DNA of 64,000 nucleotides from DATFQE01 sp963733845 (GTDB lineage: Bacteria; Actinomycetota; Thermoleophilia; Gaiellales; Gaiellaceae). The notes under the pieces are model-generated. The model had not been told where the DNA came from, did no database searches, and saw only the letters and a list, made by a program, of their open reading frames with translations. Below are positions 15,877 through 24,589 of this stretch, piece after piece; the stretch's first letter is position 1; every line of letters starts with the position of its first letter. Where the stretch lies: the NCBI GenBank assembly GCA_963733845.1, contig CAVTEM010000005.1:186001-250000 (forward strand), in the 5' to 3' direction. Position numbers and translations under genes: made by a program.

Positions 15877-17468
15877 ATGACGTCGAGCAAGGCCATCATC
15901 GCCACGCTTGCCTGCGCGCTCGCCGCGCTGGCCGCCGCCGCTCCGGGCTCGGCGCAGATCGCCGTGGGCGTCAGCGACGACCTCCCGATCGGGGCGGCCG
16001 ACGGCGGCGCGTCGTTCTATGCCGCCATGCAGGACGCAGGCATGCGCGAGAACCGGATCGCCGTCAAGTGGGACCCGAGCGCGCCGGGCGCGATCGGCAA
16101 CGAGGCCGGGATCGAGCGCGCGGTCGGCGAGGCCCAGGCGAAGGGGCGTCAACGTCGTCCTGTCCCTCTACCCCCTGCGGCCGACGGCGATCACCGGCTC
16201 TCCGGCCGCCGCGGGGCAGTTCGCGGCCTGGGCGGCGAGCGTGGCGCGGCGCTACCCGGGCGTCCGCGACTTCATCGTCGGCAACGAGCCGAACGTCAAC
16301 AGCTTCTGGCAGCCGCAGTACGCGCCCAACCGCAAGGCGATCTCGTGCGCGACGTACACGGGTCTGCTCGCCGCGACGTACGACGCGCTCAAGGGCGTCA
16401 ACCCCGGTATCGGCGTGATCGGCGTGGGGCTCTCTCCGCGTGGGAACGACAACCCGACCGCGCGCTCGAACCCGTCGACCTCCCCGGTGCGCTGCATCCG
16501 CGACATGGGCGCGGCCTACAAGGCGAGCAAGCGCACGCGCCCGCTGATGGACGAGCTCAGCTTCCACCCGTTCCCGAACCTCGCCACCGATCCGCTCGGC
16601 CGCGGCTACCAGTGGCCGAACGCGGGTCTCGCGAACGTCGACCGGATCAAGCAGGCCGTCTGGGACGCCTTCTTCGGCACCGGCCAGCCCGTCTTCCCGG
16701 AGTCGTCGTTCGGCCGCTTCGGCTCGCTGGCGTCGATCGCCGCGGCCGACTCGCTGCGCTTCCGGCTGAACGAGGTCGGCTGGCAGGTCGAGATCGTGCC
16801 GAGCGCGCGAGGCGCGTACTTCGGCCGTGAGAACGTCGCCACGACCGACGAGACCACGCAGGCCGAGATCTACGCGCAGGCGATCCCGTTCATCGCGTGC
16901 GACCCGTCCGTGCGCTCGCTGCTCTTCTTCCACCTGATCGACGACCCCAACCTGGACCGCTGGCAGTCGGGCCTGATCCGGGCGGACGGCACGAAGCCGA
17001 CCCTCGTTCGACAGCGTCAAGGCCGCGATCGCCCGCACCGGCGCCCGCTGCGCCGGGATCACGACCGCCTGGCGGCACGCGACCGTCGTGATCGGACCGT
17101 CGGCCCGCTTCCCCTTCAAGCGCGCCGTGCCGCAGCGGACGAAGACCTGGACGATGGTCGCAACCGCGTTCGAGGCGTCGAAGTACTACGCGGGCGTCTT
17201 CCGGGTGGCGCGGCGGGCGACTCCGACCGGGAAGGCCCGTGCGAAGCTGCAGCGCGCGCTGCTGCGGGCGAAGCCCACCGGCTCCGCGCTGGCGAAGGCC
17301 GGCACCGTGCCGGCCTACCGCGAGGCGGTGGTCCGGTTCCCGAAGAAGACGCTGAAGCCGGGCTTCTACGTCTACGCCGTGCAGCTGTTCGCGGAGACGA
17401 ACCCGACACGGAAGAGCTTCTTCGTCAGCAAGGCGTTCCAGGTCAAGGCCGCGAAGGGCCGGCGGTGA
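15877..17468 (+). CDS. Secreted glycoside-hydrolase-like protein (clan GH-A-like barrel), two frame breaks
   Basis: A protein of about 530 residues with a signal peptide (MTSSKAIIATLACALAALAA to A-P-G-S-A). The barrel part has 'RENRIAVKWDPS', 'NVVLSLYPLRPTAITGSP', 'YPGVRDFIVGNEPNVNSFWQ' (N-E-P, the acid/base motif of clan GH-A enzymes), 'DELSFHPFPNL' and 'LLFFHLIDDPNLDRWQSGLI'. A C-terminal beta-rich extension (about 390-530) follows. One extra base is needed near 16143-16147 and another near 17004-17008. The nucleophile Glu may be in 'FPESSFGRFGS' or 'EVGWQVE'. Substrate unknown. Its stop overlaps the GTG of the next gene (GTGA). Confidence 0.7.
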
Positions 17469-18599
17469 ACGACCCTCGCGTCGAGCGACTGGCGACCCTG
17501 CTCGTCGACTACTCGCTCGGCCTCACCGAGGGCGAGGTCCTGCGGATCAACTCCAGCGACTCGGCCGCCCCTCTGATCCTGGAGCTCCAGCGGGCGGCGA
17601 TCCGACGCGGCGCGCACGCGTACCCGAACGTGGCACTCGAGGGGCTCGCCGAGATCCTGGTCGCGGAAGGGACGAAGGCCCAGCGCGAGTTCGTCTCCGA
17701 CCTGGCCATGCGCGAGGTCGACCGGCTCGACGCCGAGGTCACGATCTGGTCGGAGGCAAACACGAAGTCGTTCTCCCGCGCCGACCCCGGGGCTCGGGGC
17801 CAGGTCTACGCGGCCGAGCGCAGTCTCGTCAACCGGCGCTGGGAGCGGATCGGCCGCGGCGAGATGCGGTGGGTGGGGACGCTGATGCCGACGAACGCAC
17901 ACGCGCAGGACGCGGAGATGTCGCTGCGCGAGTACGAGGACTTCGTCTACCGGGCCTGCCACGTCGCCGGCGACGAGGACCCGGTCGCCCACTGGCGTGC
18001 CTCGGCCGCGGAGCTGACAGCGCGCGCCGGCGAGTTCGAGGACACGCGCGAGGTGCGAATCGTCGGCCCCGATACGGACCTGCGGCTGGGGGTCGCCGGC
18101 CGCGTGTGGCAGCCGTCGTACGGCACGCACAACATGCCCGACGGCGAGGTCTTCACCAGCCCGGTCGAGACCGAGACGGAAGGGGAGATCCGCTTCACGC
18201 TCCCCGCGGTCTTCCAGGGTCGGGAGGTCAACGACATCCGTCTGCGCTTCGAGGGTGGCCGCGTCGTGAAGGCCGAGGCGCGCAACGGCGGCGACTACCT
18301 CCAGGCGCTGCTCGACACCGACGACGGTGCCCGTGTCCTGGGCGAGTTCGCCTTCGGCCTCAACTACGAGATCGACCGCTGGACCCGGAACATCCTCTTC
18401 GACGAGAAGATCGGCGGCACCGTCCACCTGGCGCTCGGCTCGTCCTTCGAGGACTGCGGCGGCAAGAACAGCTCAGCGCTGCACTGGGACATCATCTGCG
18501 ACCTCCGCGAGGAGGGCGAGATCTCCGTCGACGGCGAGCTGGTCTGGCGCGCCGGGCAGCTTCCTGGAGGCGCCGAAGCCGGTGGCCGAGCATGTCTGA
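17465..18599 (+). CDS. M29 family aminopeptidase, copy 1; frame break at the extreme C-terminus
   Basis: A thermophilic-aminopeptidase-type (AmpS/PepS, M29) exopeptidase of about 378 residues, cytosolic, using two metal ions. Landmarks are 'DPRVERLATLLVDYSLGL' at the start and 'GEVFTSPVETETEGEIRFTL' in the middle. Metal and catalytic motifs follow: 'GEFAFGLN', 'FDEKIGGTVHLALGSSFE' and 'SSALHWDIICDLR' (H-x-D). A single extra base near 18560 must be skipped to end in 'FLEAPKPVAEHV'. The start overlaps the glycosidase stop and the end overlaps the next gene by 8 nt. Confidence 0.87.
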
Positions 18600-19698
18600 C
18601 CCACGCGTCGAGCGGCTCGCCGCCGTGCTCGTCGACTACTCGGTCGGCGCGAAGGAGGGCCAGCAGATCACGATCGAGGCGCCCTCGGTGGCCGCGCCGC
18701 TCGTGCGTGAGGTCTACCGCCGCATCCTCGCCGCCGGCGCCTACCCGCTGCCCCGGATCGGGATCGAAGGGACGCTCGAGAACCTGATGCTCGAAGGCTC
18801 CGACGACCAGGTCGACTGGATCAACCCGGCTCGCCGCGACGACATCGAGACCGTGGACGGGCGCGTCGTGATCATGGCGCCGACCAACACCCGCAGCCTC
18901 ACCAACGTGGACCCGGCCAAGCAGGCCCGCCTGCAAAAAGCTCTGCAGCCGCAGCGGAACCGCTACCTCGAGCGCGCGGCGAACGGAGAGCTGAGCTGGG
19001 TGCTGACGCTGTATCCGACCCAGGCGGCGGCTCAGGACGCGGGTATGTCGCTGCCCGAGTTCGAGGACTTCGTCTACAAGGCCGGCTTCCTCGACGCCGA
19101 CGACCCGGTCGCGGCGTGGAAGGCCTTCGGCGAGCGGATCGAGCGCGTCGGCTCCTTCCTCGAGCAGGTGTCCGAGCTGCGGATCGTGGCGGAGGACACG
19201 GACCTGCGCCTGGGCGTGAAGGGGCGCCGCTGGATCCGCTCGCGGGCGATGGAGAACTTCCCCGACGGCGAGGTCTTCACCGGCCCGGTCGAGACGAGCG
19301 TCGAGGGGACGATCCGCTTCACGTACCCGGCGATCTTCCAGGGCCGCGAGGTCGACGACGTGCGGCTGCGGTTCGTCGGGGGCGAGGTCGTCGAGGCAAC
19401 TGCCTCCCGCGGCCAGGACCTGCTGCGCGAGATGATCGCCGTCGACGAGGGCGCTCGCCGGGCGGGCGAGTTCGCGTTCGGCCTCAACGACGCCGTGACG
19501 TCGTTCACGCGGGAGATCCTGTTCGACGAGAAGATCGGCGGCACCGTCCACCTGGCGCTCGGCACGGCGTATCCGGAGACCGGCAGCTCGAACCGCTCGG
19601 CCCTGCACTGGGACCTGATCTGCGACCTCCGGAACGGGGGAGAGGTGTACGCCGACGGCGAGCTCGCCTACCGTGACGGCGCGTTCCTCAACCTCTAA
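18592..19698 (+). CDS. M29 family aminopeptidase, copy 2
   Basis: A 368-residue paralogue of the gene just upstream, intact in one frame. It shares the start 'DPRVERLAAVLVDYSVG', 'SLPEFEDFVYKAGFLDADDP', 'FPDGEVFTGPVETS', 'GEFAFGLND', 'FDEKIGGTVHLALGTAYPET' and 'SALHWDLICDLRNGGEVYAD'. His, Asp and Glu metal ligands are all present. The tandem pair arose by duplication and may differ in peptide preference. Family members remove N-terminal residues from short peptides. Its ATG lies within the end of copy 1, indicating coupled translation. Confidence 0.92.
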   Translation: MSDPRVERLAAVLVDYSVGAKEGQQITIEAPSVAAPLVREVYRRILAAGAYPLPRIGIEGTLENLMLEGSDDQVDWINPARRDDIETVDGRVVIMAPTNTRSLTNVDPAKQARLQKALQPQRNRYLERAANGELSWVLTLYPTQAAAQDAGMSLPEFEDFVYKAGFLDADDPVAAWKAFGERIERVGSFLEQVSELRIVAEDTDLRLGVKGRRWIRSRAMENFPDGEVFTGPVETSVEGTIRFTYPAIFQGREVDDVRLRFVGGEVVEATASRGQDLLREMIAVDEGARRAGEFAFGLNDAVTSFTREILFDEKIGGTVHLALGTAYPETGSSNRSALHWDLICDLRNGGEVYADGELAYRDGAFLNL

Positions 19699-19713
19699 CC
19701 GGGGCGCGGAGCG

Positions 19714-20213
19714 CTGACGCGGGTCGCGGTCATCGCGGACACCCACTTGCAGCGCTGACTGGGACGCGTAGCGTGCCCGACGAGTGCGTCGCCCGCTGCG
19801 AGGCGGCAGCCCTGATCCTCCACCTGGGCGACGTCGTGGCCGCCTCGGTGCTCGACGAGCTCCGGGCGCTCGGGCCGCCCGTGGAGGCGGTCTACGGGAA
19901 CATGGACGAGCCGGCCCTGCGCGAGTCGCTGCCGCAACGGCATGTCGTCGAGGTCGGCGGCGCGCGCATCGGCCTCGTGCACATCCCCGGCCCGAGGGCG
20001 GGCCGGGAAGCGCGGCTCGTCGCGCGGTTTCCCGATTGCGGCGCCGTGCTGTACGGCCACACGCACGTTCCACAGGTGGAGCGCCACGAGGGCGTCTGGA
20101 TCCTCAACCCGGGCAGTCCGACCGAGCGGCGCAAGGCCCCGGAGCGCTCGATGCTGGAGCTGGAGATCGAGGGCGGCGAGATCCGCCCGAGCTTCATCAG
20201 CTTCGGTCCTTGA
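19714..20213 (+). CDS. YfcE-like metallophosphoesterase, frame break and doubtful start
   Basis: A small calcineurin-like phosphodiesterase of about 165 residues. The opening 'TRVAVIADTHL' (D-x-H) is in one frame and the rest in another: 'ILHLGDVV' (G-D), 'VYGNMDEP' (G-N-x-D), 'GLVHIPGP', 'LYGHTHVPQVE' (G-H-x-H) and 'WILNPGSPTERR'. All metal motifs of the family are present if one base is restored near 19750-19770. The first codon in frame is CTG at 19714; an ATG/GTG is not available, so either a CTG start or a miscall is likely. The clean ORF from 19773 lacks the first metal motif. Its stop overlaps the -35 box of the next promoter. Confidence 0.75.
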
Positions 20214-20238
20214 CAGCGAACACCTGTTCGCCTAGCAT
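20210..20238 (+). promoter_or_regulatory. Consensus promoter of the SOS-controlled LysM gene
   Basis: TTGACA (20210-20215), a 17-bp spacer, then TAGCAT (20233-20238). The expected start of transcription, about 20244-20246, is 2-4 nt before the ATG at 20248, so the mRNA should be leaderless or nearly so. Confidence 0.8.
20217..20230. promoter_or_regulatory. LexA box 1, in the promoter spacer
   Basis: CGAAC-ACCT-GTTCG is a perfect palindrome apart from the central 4 bases and fits the actinobacterial/Bacillus SOS box CGAAC-RNNY-GTTCG. It occupies the space between -35 and -10. Confidence 0.85.
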
Positions 20239-20240
20239 GG

Positions 20241-20254
20241 CGAACACATGTTCG
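20241..20254. promoter_or_regulatory. LexA box 2, overlapping the start codon
   Basis: CGAAC-ACAT-GTTCG also fits the SOS box. The ATG of the LysM gene lies inside it (20248-20250). The centre-to-centre distance to box 1 is 24 bp. Confidence 0.85.
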
Positions 20255-20493
20255 GTCGGATCGTCGTCGTCGTCCTCTCGCTCGCGCTGCTGCTCAGCGT
20301 GGTCGCCCGCGCGGGGCAGAGCGCCGGCCCCGACCGGCGCTATGTGGTCAAGCCGGCGGACACGCTCTGGGCGATCGCGCTCCGCGAGTACGGCGGCGAC
20401 CCGCGCGAGGCGGTCTGGGAGATCCGGGAGCGGAACGACCTGAGCGGCACCACGCTCCACCCGGGCCAGGTGCTGGTTCTACCTGCCGGCTAG
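20248..20493 (+). CDS. LexA-regulated small LysM membrane protein, probable SOS cell-division suppressor (YneA/ChiZ type)
   Basis: An 81-residue protein with a short N-terminal membrane anchor (residues about 4-20, GRIVVVVLSLALLLSVVA) and an external LysM domain (about 30-79). LysM motifs seen are 'YVVKPADTLWAIALREYGG', 'IRERNDL' and 'LHPGQVLVLPAG'. The plan of one membrane segment plus LysM, with LexA control, is that of Bacillus YneA and mycobacterial Rv2719c (ChiZ), which delay division during DNA damage. Two LexA boxes cover its promoter. lexA is not adjacent here, unlike in those genera. The division-suppressor role is inference from architecture and regulation. Confidence 0.82.
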   Translation: MFGRIVVVVLSLALLLSVVARAGQSAGPDRRYVVKPADTLWAIALREYGGDPREAVWEIRERNDLSGTTLHPGQVLVLPAG

Positions 20494-20569
20494 CTGCTCG
20501 TTCTCGAGCCGACAGGGGAGACGCGACTCCCCGTAGAGCGGGATCGATTCCCCTTCGTAGACTCCCCTC

Positions 20570-21571
20570 GTGGATCTCGACGTCGTGTTCCTCGGCACCT
20601 CCGGCTCGATGCCGACGGCGCTGCGGGCGCCGACCGCGACGCTCGTCCGGCGCGGTGGCGAGCGGCTGCTCTTCGACTGCGCCGAGGGGACGCAGCGGCA
20701 GCTCCTCCGCTCCAACGTCGGGCTCGTCGAGCTGCGCGAGGTCTTCCTCACGCACTACCACGCCGACCACTACCTCGGGCTGCCGGGGCTGCTCAAGACG
20801 TTCGCGCTGCGGGGCCGCGAGCTGCCGCTCACGATCTACGGCCCGCCCGGGCTGGAGGACCTGTTCCGGTCACTGCGCCGGATCTTCGGGAAGCTGACCT
20901 ACGACTACGCGCTCGTCGAGCTCGAGCCGGGCGACGCGCTCGACCGCGAGGAGTACGTGCTGTCGACGTTCCCCGTCGCGCACGGGGTCTCCGCGCTCGG
21001 CTACGCGCTGGTGGAGCCGCCGCGGCCGGGACGGTTCGACGTCGAGGCAGCCGCTGCGCTCGGCGTTCCGCCTGGCCCGGAGCGCGGCCTGCTCCAGCGG
21101 GGCGAGAGCGTGACGCTTGCGGACGGACGGGCCGTCTCGCCGACGGACGTGCTCGGGCCGGGGCGGGCCGGCCGCAAGGTCGTCCTGGCCGGCGACGGGG
21201 CCCCTGCCGGCTCCGTGCTCGAGGCTGCGCGCCACGCGGACCTGCTCGTCCACGAGGCGACCTTCTGCGAGGACGAGCGGGAACGCGCCGCCGAAACCAG
21301 GCACTCGACGGCGCGCGCGGCCGCCGAGCTCGCCCGGGCCGCGGAGGTGCGCCTGCTGGCGCTCACGCACCTGTCCAACCGATACTCCGGAGGCGACGTG
21401 GCACGCGAGGCGCGGGAGGTCTTCGGCGACACGGTCGTGCCCAGGGACTTCGATACGATCGACGTCCGCTTCGAGGAGCGGGGCGGGCCGGTGCTCGTCA
21501 AGGCCGGAGCGGCTCACGAGCACGCACGCGAGCGGGAAGCAGTGACGACACTCCAGGAGGCATCCGAATGA
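20570..21571 (+). CDS. rnz: Ribonuclease Z
   Basis: A metallo-beta-lactamase-fold endonuclease of 333 residues that trims tRNA 3' ends. The family start is 'VVFLGTSGSMPTALRAPTAT'. Zinc motif 2 is 'LTHYHADHYLGLPGLL' (H-x-H-x-D-H). Further ligands are in 'FPVAHGVSALGYAL', 'LAGDGAPAGS', 'VHEATF' and 'ALTHLSNRY'. This tRNA does not encode CCA, consistent with RNase Z processing. The GTG at 20570 directly precedes the conserved start. It overlaps the next gene by ATGA. Confidence 0.9.
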   Translation: MDLDVVFLGTSGSMPTALRAPTATLVRRGGERLLFDCAEGTQRQLLRSNVGLVELREVFLTHYHADHYLGLPGLLKTFALRGRELPLTIYGPPGLEDLFRSLRRIFGKLTYDYALVELEPGDALDREEYVLSTFPVAHGVSALGYALVEPPRPGRFDVEAAAALGVPPGPERGLLQRGESVTLADGRAVSPTDVLGPGRAGRKVVLAGDGAPAGSVLEAARHADLLVHEATFCEDERERAAETRHSTARAAAELARAAEVRLLALTHLSNRYSGGDVAREAREVFGDTVVPRDFDTIDVRFEERGGPVLVKAGAAHEHAREREAVTTLQEASE

Positions 21572-21801
21572 GCACCATGGTTCAGGTCGCTCTGGCGAGC
21601 GACGTCACGGAAGGCGAAGAGCTCCAGGCAGTGCTCGAGGAGGCGGGGATCGACGCGCAGCTCGAGCCGGCCGTGGAGCATCACCCGCGCGAGACCGAGA
21701 ACGTCCCGACGAAAGTGCTCGTGCCAGAGTCCTCGATCGAGGACGCACTGGCCGCGATCGAGGCGCTGAGCGAGACGGATGACCTCGACGCGACGTCCTG
21801 A
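21568..21801 (+). CDS. DUF2007-like putative signal-transducing protein
   Basis: A 77-residue soluble protein of one ferredoxin-like unit: 'VQVALASDVTEGEELQAVLE', 'AGIDAQLEP', then 'TKVLVPESSIEDALAAIEAL'. This pattern matches small DUF2007 proteins (annotated as putative signal transducing protein), which lack a proven role. The ATG overlaps the rnz stop (ATGA), so it is translated with RNase Z. Confidence 0.7.
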   Translation: MSTMVQVALASDVTEGEELQAVLEEAGIDAQLEPAVEHHPRETENVPTKVLVPESSIEDALAAIEALSETDDLDATS

Positions 21802-21919
21802 GCGCCGTTTCCGGTACCGCTACCGCCCTTCTCGGTCGCGAGCACCAAGCCGAGGGCCGCACTCGCCCGCGAGCGAGGCTCGAAGCCTCGGTAAGGGCGA
21901 GGGTGGCGCTCGGCGCCGT

Positions 21920-22677
21920 GTGATCGCGGGCGAGAAGCCGGATCGTGGTGCCGGAGACGGCGCTCTTTTCGGGGAGATCGCGGCCACATACGACGAGCTT
22001 CGCCCCGTTGACGACAACTGGCGGGAGCTGTTCGAGCTGCTCGTGCGCGAGGCCGACCTCGCCGGCCGCCGCGTTCTGGACGTGGGCTGCGGCACCGGCC
22101 GGCTCTCGGCGGCGCTCGCCGAGCGGGGGAGCCGCGTGTGGGGTCTGGAGCCCTCGCCCGAGATGGCCGCACGGGCCCGCGGGCGCGGCGTCCGACGTCA
22201 AGGTCGCCCGCGCCGAGGAGATGCCGTTCAAGGAAGGCTGGTTCGAGCGGGCGGTGCTCTGGCTGGTCGTCCACCTGGTCGACCGGCCGGCGGTCTTCGC
22301 CGAGCTGCGCAGGGTGCTCGCCTCCGACGGCCGGGTCGCGATCGCGACCTTCGACCCGACGCACTTCGACCGCTACTACCTGAACCGGCTCTTCCCCTCC
22401 GTGGAGGGGAGCAGACCGGGAGCGCTTTCCCGAGCCTGACACGCTCGCCGCTGAGCTGCGTGCGGCCGGCTTCGAGCCCCGCCTGATCCCGCTGAGCCAG
22501 CGCGGCGAGCTGAGCAAGGACGAGGCGCTCCGGCGGATCCGCGGGCGCTTCATCTCCACCCTCCGGCTCCTCGACGAGGACGAGTTCGAACAGGGGCTGT
22601 TGCGCGCAGAGAAGGAGCTCCCCGAGCGGGTCACCTACGAGCTCGAGTGGTCCGTGGCCGTCGCTAGTGGAGCCTGA
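21920..22677 (+). CDS. Class I SAM-dependent methyltransferase, two frame breaks
   Basis: A methyltransferase of about 250 residues with unknown substrate. Motif I is 'RVLDVGCGTGRLSAALAERG', followed by 'VWGLEPSPEMAARA', 'VKVARAEEMPFKEGWFERAV' (post-I/II), 'RVLASDGRVAIATFDP' (motif III) and a C-terminal helical part ending 'YELEWSVAVASG'. One extra base is present near 22180-22190 and another near 22403-22410. The GTG at 21920 gives an N-terminus ending in 'ALFGEIAATYDELRP', the usual start of this fold. Its end overlaps the region upstream of the MFS gene. Confidence 0.75.
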
Positions 22678-22750
22678 TCCGCGGGGTCACAACCACTATC
22701 ACGCCTGCGAACCACGGATAGGCGACGACGCGCCGCGTAGCCTGCAGCCG

Positions 22751-23920
22751 GTGCAGCGGTACCGGTACGTGGTGCTCGGGGTCGGCTTTCTGGCGCAGGC
22801 CGCGGTATCGGCATCCATCTTCTCCTTCGCCGTGCTCTCGCCGGCGCTCGCCGAGCGCTTCGACGTCGGGCTCGGCCAGCTGGGCGTCGCGATCGCCGCG
22901 ACGAGCGGCGGGATGACGCTGACCCTGCTCGGCTGGGGCCTGCTGACCGACCGCGTGGGCGAGCGCACGGTGATCTCGATCGGGCTCACGGGCTCGGCCC
23001 TGCTGCTCGGGGTCGCCTCCACCGCCGACAGCTTCTGGCCGCTCGTGGCCCTCGTGACGCTCGCCGGGATGCTCGCCGCCGCAGTCAACGCCGCGACCGG
23101 TCGCGCCGTGATGTCGTGGTTCCCCGCGAGCGAGCGAGGTTTCGCGCTCGGCATCCGCCAGACCGCGGTGCCCGTCGGAGCCGGACTGGGCGCTCTGGCC
23201 CTTCCGGCCCTGGAGGCGAGCTACGGCCTCGATGCAGCCTTCCTCGCGCTCGCGGTGGTGAGCGCGCTCGCGGCGACGGCGGCGTTCGTCTGGCTACGCG
23301 AAGCCCCGGGCTTCCCCGACGAAGCGATTGCCCCATACGTGGCCAGCCCGCTCCGCGACCGTCGGCTGTGGCAGCTGGCAGCGGGCAGCATCCTGCTCGT
23401 CTCCGTGCAGATCGCGCTGACCGGCTTCGTCGTCCTCTACCTGCACGAGGAACGCGGGCTCTCGCCCGGGGCGGCCGGCGCGGTGCTGGCGGTGATCAAC
23501 GTCGGCGGAGCGGTGCTCCGCATCGGCCTCGGCCGGCTCTCGGACCGGATCGGCAGCCGGCTGCGCCCGCTGCGCACGCTGAGCCTCGGCCTCTCCCTGT
23601 CGATGGCCGCCGCCGCGGTGTTGACGGAGGCGTCCGACGGCGTTCTGATCGCGGGCCTCGTCGCCGCGGGCGCGCTCTCGGTCGGCTGGAACGGCCTCTC
23701 GTTCACCGCCACCGCCGAGCTCGCCGGCCGGGCTCGAAGCGGAGCGGCGCTCGGCTTTCAGCAGACCGCGCTGGGACTCGGTTCCATGGTCGCTCCGCTG
23801 GCGTTCGCCGCCCTCGTCGGGGCCACGTCGTGGCCCGTCGGTTTCGCGGTCCTGGCGCTGCTGCCGGTGGGCGCGTTCGCCACCTTCGGGCCGTTGCTCG
23901 CCGCCGAACGCGCGGGGTGA
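22751..23920 (+). CDS. MFS transporter
   Basis: A major-facilitator membrane carrier of about 389 residues with 12 predicted helices in two halves. The loop between helices 2 and 3 has 'GWGLLTDRVGERTVI' (G-x3-D-R-x-G-x-R motif A). The second half repeats it as 'GLGRLSDRIGSRLRP'. 'GFALGIRQTAVPVGAG' and 'GFQQTALGLGSMVAP' are typical of oxalate/formate- or cyanate-type carriers. The substrate is not evident. The GTG at 22751 is chosen because it directly precedes 'QRYRYVVLGVGFLAQA'; the earlier GTG at 22667 lies in the methyltransferase gene. Confidence 0.85.
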   Translation: MQRYRYVVLGVGFLAQAAVSASIFSFAVLSPALAERFDVGLGQLGVAIAATSGGMTLTLLGWGLLTDRVGERTVISIGLTGSALLLGVASTADSFWPLVALVTLAGMLAAAVNAATGRAVMSWFPASERGFALGIRQTAVPVGAGLGALALPALEASYGLDAAFLALAVVSALAATAAFVWLREAPGFPDEAIAPYVASPLRDRRLWQLAAGSILLVSVQIALTGFVVLYLHEERGLSPGAAGAVLAVINVGGAVLRIGLGRLSDRIGSRLRPLRTLSLGLSLSMAAAAVLTEASDGVLIAGLVAAGALSVGWNGLSFTATAELAGRARSGAALGFQQTALGLGSMVAPLAFAALVGATSWPVGFAVLALLPVGAFATFGPLLAAERAG

Positions 23921-23946
23921 CAGCCGTCCGGCCCGCGCGGTAAGGT
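23917..23946 (+). promoter_or_regulatory. Probable promoter of the pyrimidine operon
   Basis: GTGACA (23917-23922), an 18-bp spacer and TAAGGT (23941-23946) precede a leader of about 45 nt that ends in the PyrR-binding hairpin and the TTG of pyrR. Confidence 0.5.
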
Positions 23947-23960
23947 TCCGCGCGCTTCGT

Positions 23961-23994
23961 CCTTTAACCCGGTCCCGTGAGGCCGAGAAGGAGA
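23961..23994 (+). promoter_or_regulatory. PyrR-binding RNA leader element overlapping the ribosome site
   Basis: The RNA GGUCCCGUGAGGCC (23971-23984) matches the conserved PyrR-binding loop (A/G-UCC-N-G-N-GAGG-Y). It is flanked by arms CCTT...CGG and CCG...AAGG that fold it into a bulged stem. The 3' arm includes AAGGAG, the ribosome site of pyrR, 5 nt before the TTG start. PyrR plus UMP binding here should block translation, as in mycobacteria, rather than cause transcription attenuation; no terminator is seen. Confidence 0.75.
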
Positions 23995-23998
23995 GAGT

Positions 23999-24589
23999 TT
24001 GCGCCAGCCCGCCGAGACCTCGGCCGAGAAGGTCCTGCTCGACGAGGCCGCGATGGCGCGGACGCTGAGGCGGATCGCGCACGAGATCGTCGAGGGCAAC
24101 GCGCAGCTCGACCGCCTCGCTCTCGTCGGCATCCACACCCGCGGCGTTCCGCTCGCGCAGCGCCTCCGGCGCCAGATCGCGGAGCTCGGCGGCGTCGAGC
24201 CTGCCGCCGGAACCGTCGACATCACCTTCTACCGCGACGACGTCAGCGTGCGCGGCCGCGGCGCGCCCCGGCATGCGCAGCCCGTCGTGCGCGCGACCAG
24301 CCTCGACTTCCCGCTCGAGGGCAAGACCGTCGTCCTGGTCGATGACGTCCTCTACACCGGCCGCACGATCCGCGCCGCGATCGAGGCGCTCTTCGACTAC
24401 GGCCGCCCCGACCGCGTCCAGCTCGCCGTGCTCGCCGACCGCGGCCACCGCGAGTTGCCGATCCGCCCCGACTACGTGGGCAAGAACCTGCCCAGCGCCC
24501 ACGACGAGCGCATCCAGGTGCAGCTCGTGGAGGTCGACGAGGTCGACCGCGTTCTCTTGATCCCCGCCCAGAAGGAGGCTCAGAACTGA
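23999..24589 (+). CDS. pyrR: Bifunctional pyr operon regulator / uracil phosphoribosyltransferase
   Basis: A 196-residue RNA-binding regulator that senses UMP/UTP and also makes UMP from uracil and PRPP. The phosphoribosyltransferase fold is clear: 'LVGIHTRGVPLAQRL', 'DITFYRDD', and the PRPP loop 'VVLVDDVLYTGRTIRAAIEA', then 'VQLAVLADRGHRELPIRPDY'. The TTG at 23999 follows a good ribosome site (GAAGGAGAG). It is first in the operon, and its own leader carries a PyrR-binding element. Confidence 0.95.
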   Translation: MRQPAETSAEKVLLDEAAMARTLRRIAHEIVEGNAQLDRLALVGIHTRGVPLAQRLRRQIAELGGVEPAAGTVDITFYRDDVSVRGRGAPRHAQPVVRATSLDFPLEGKTVVLVDDVLYTGRTIRAAIEALFDYGRPDRVQLAVLADRGHRELPIRPDYVGKNLPSAHDERIQVQLVEVDEVDRVLLIPAQKEAQN

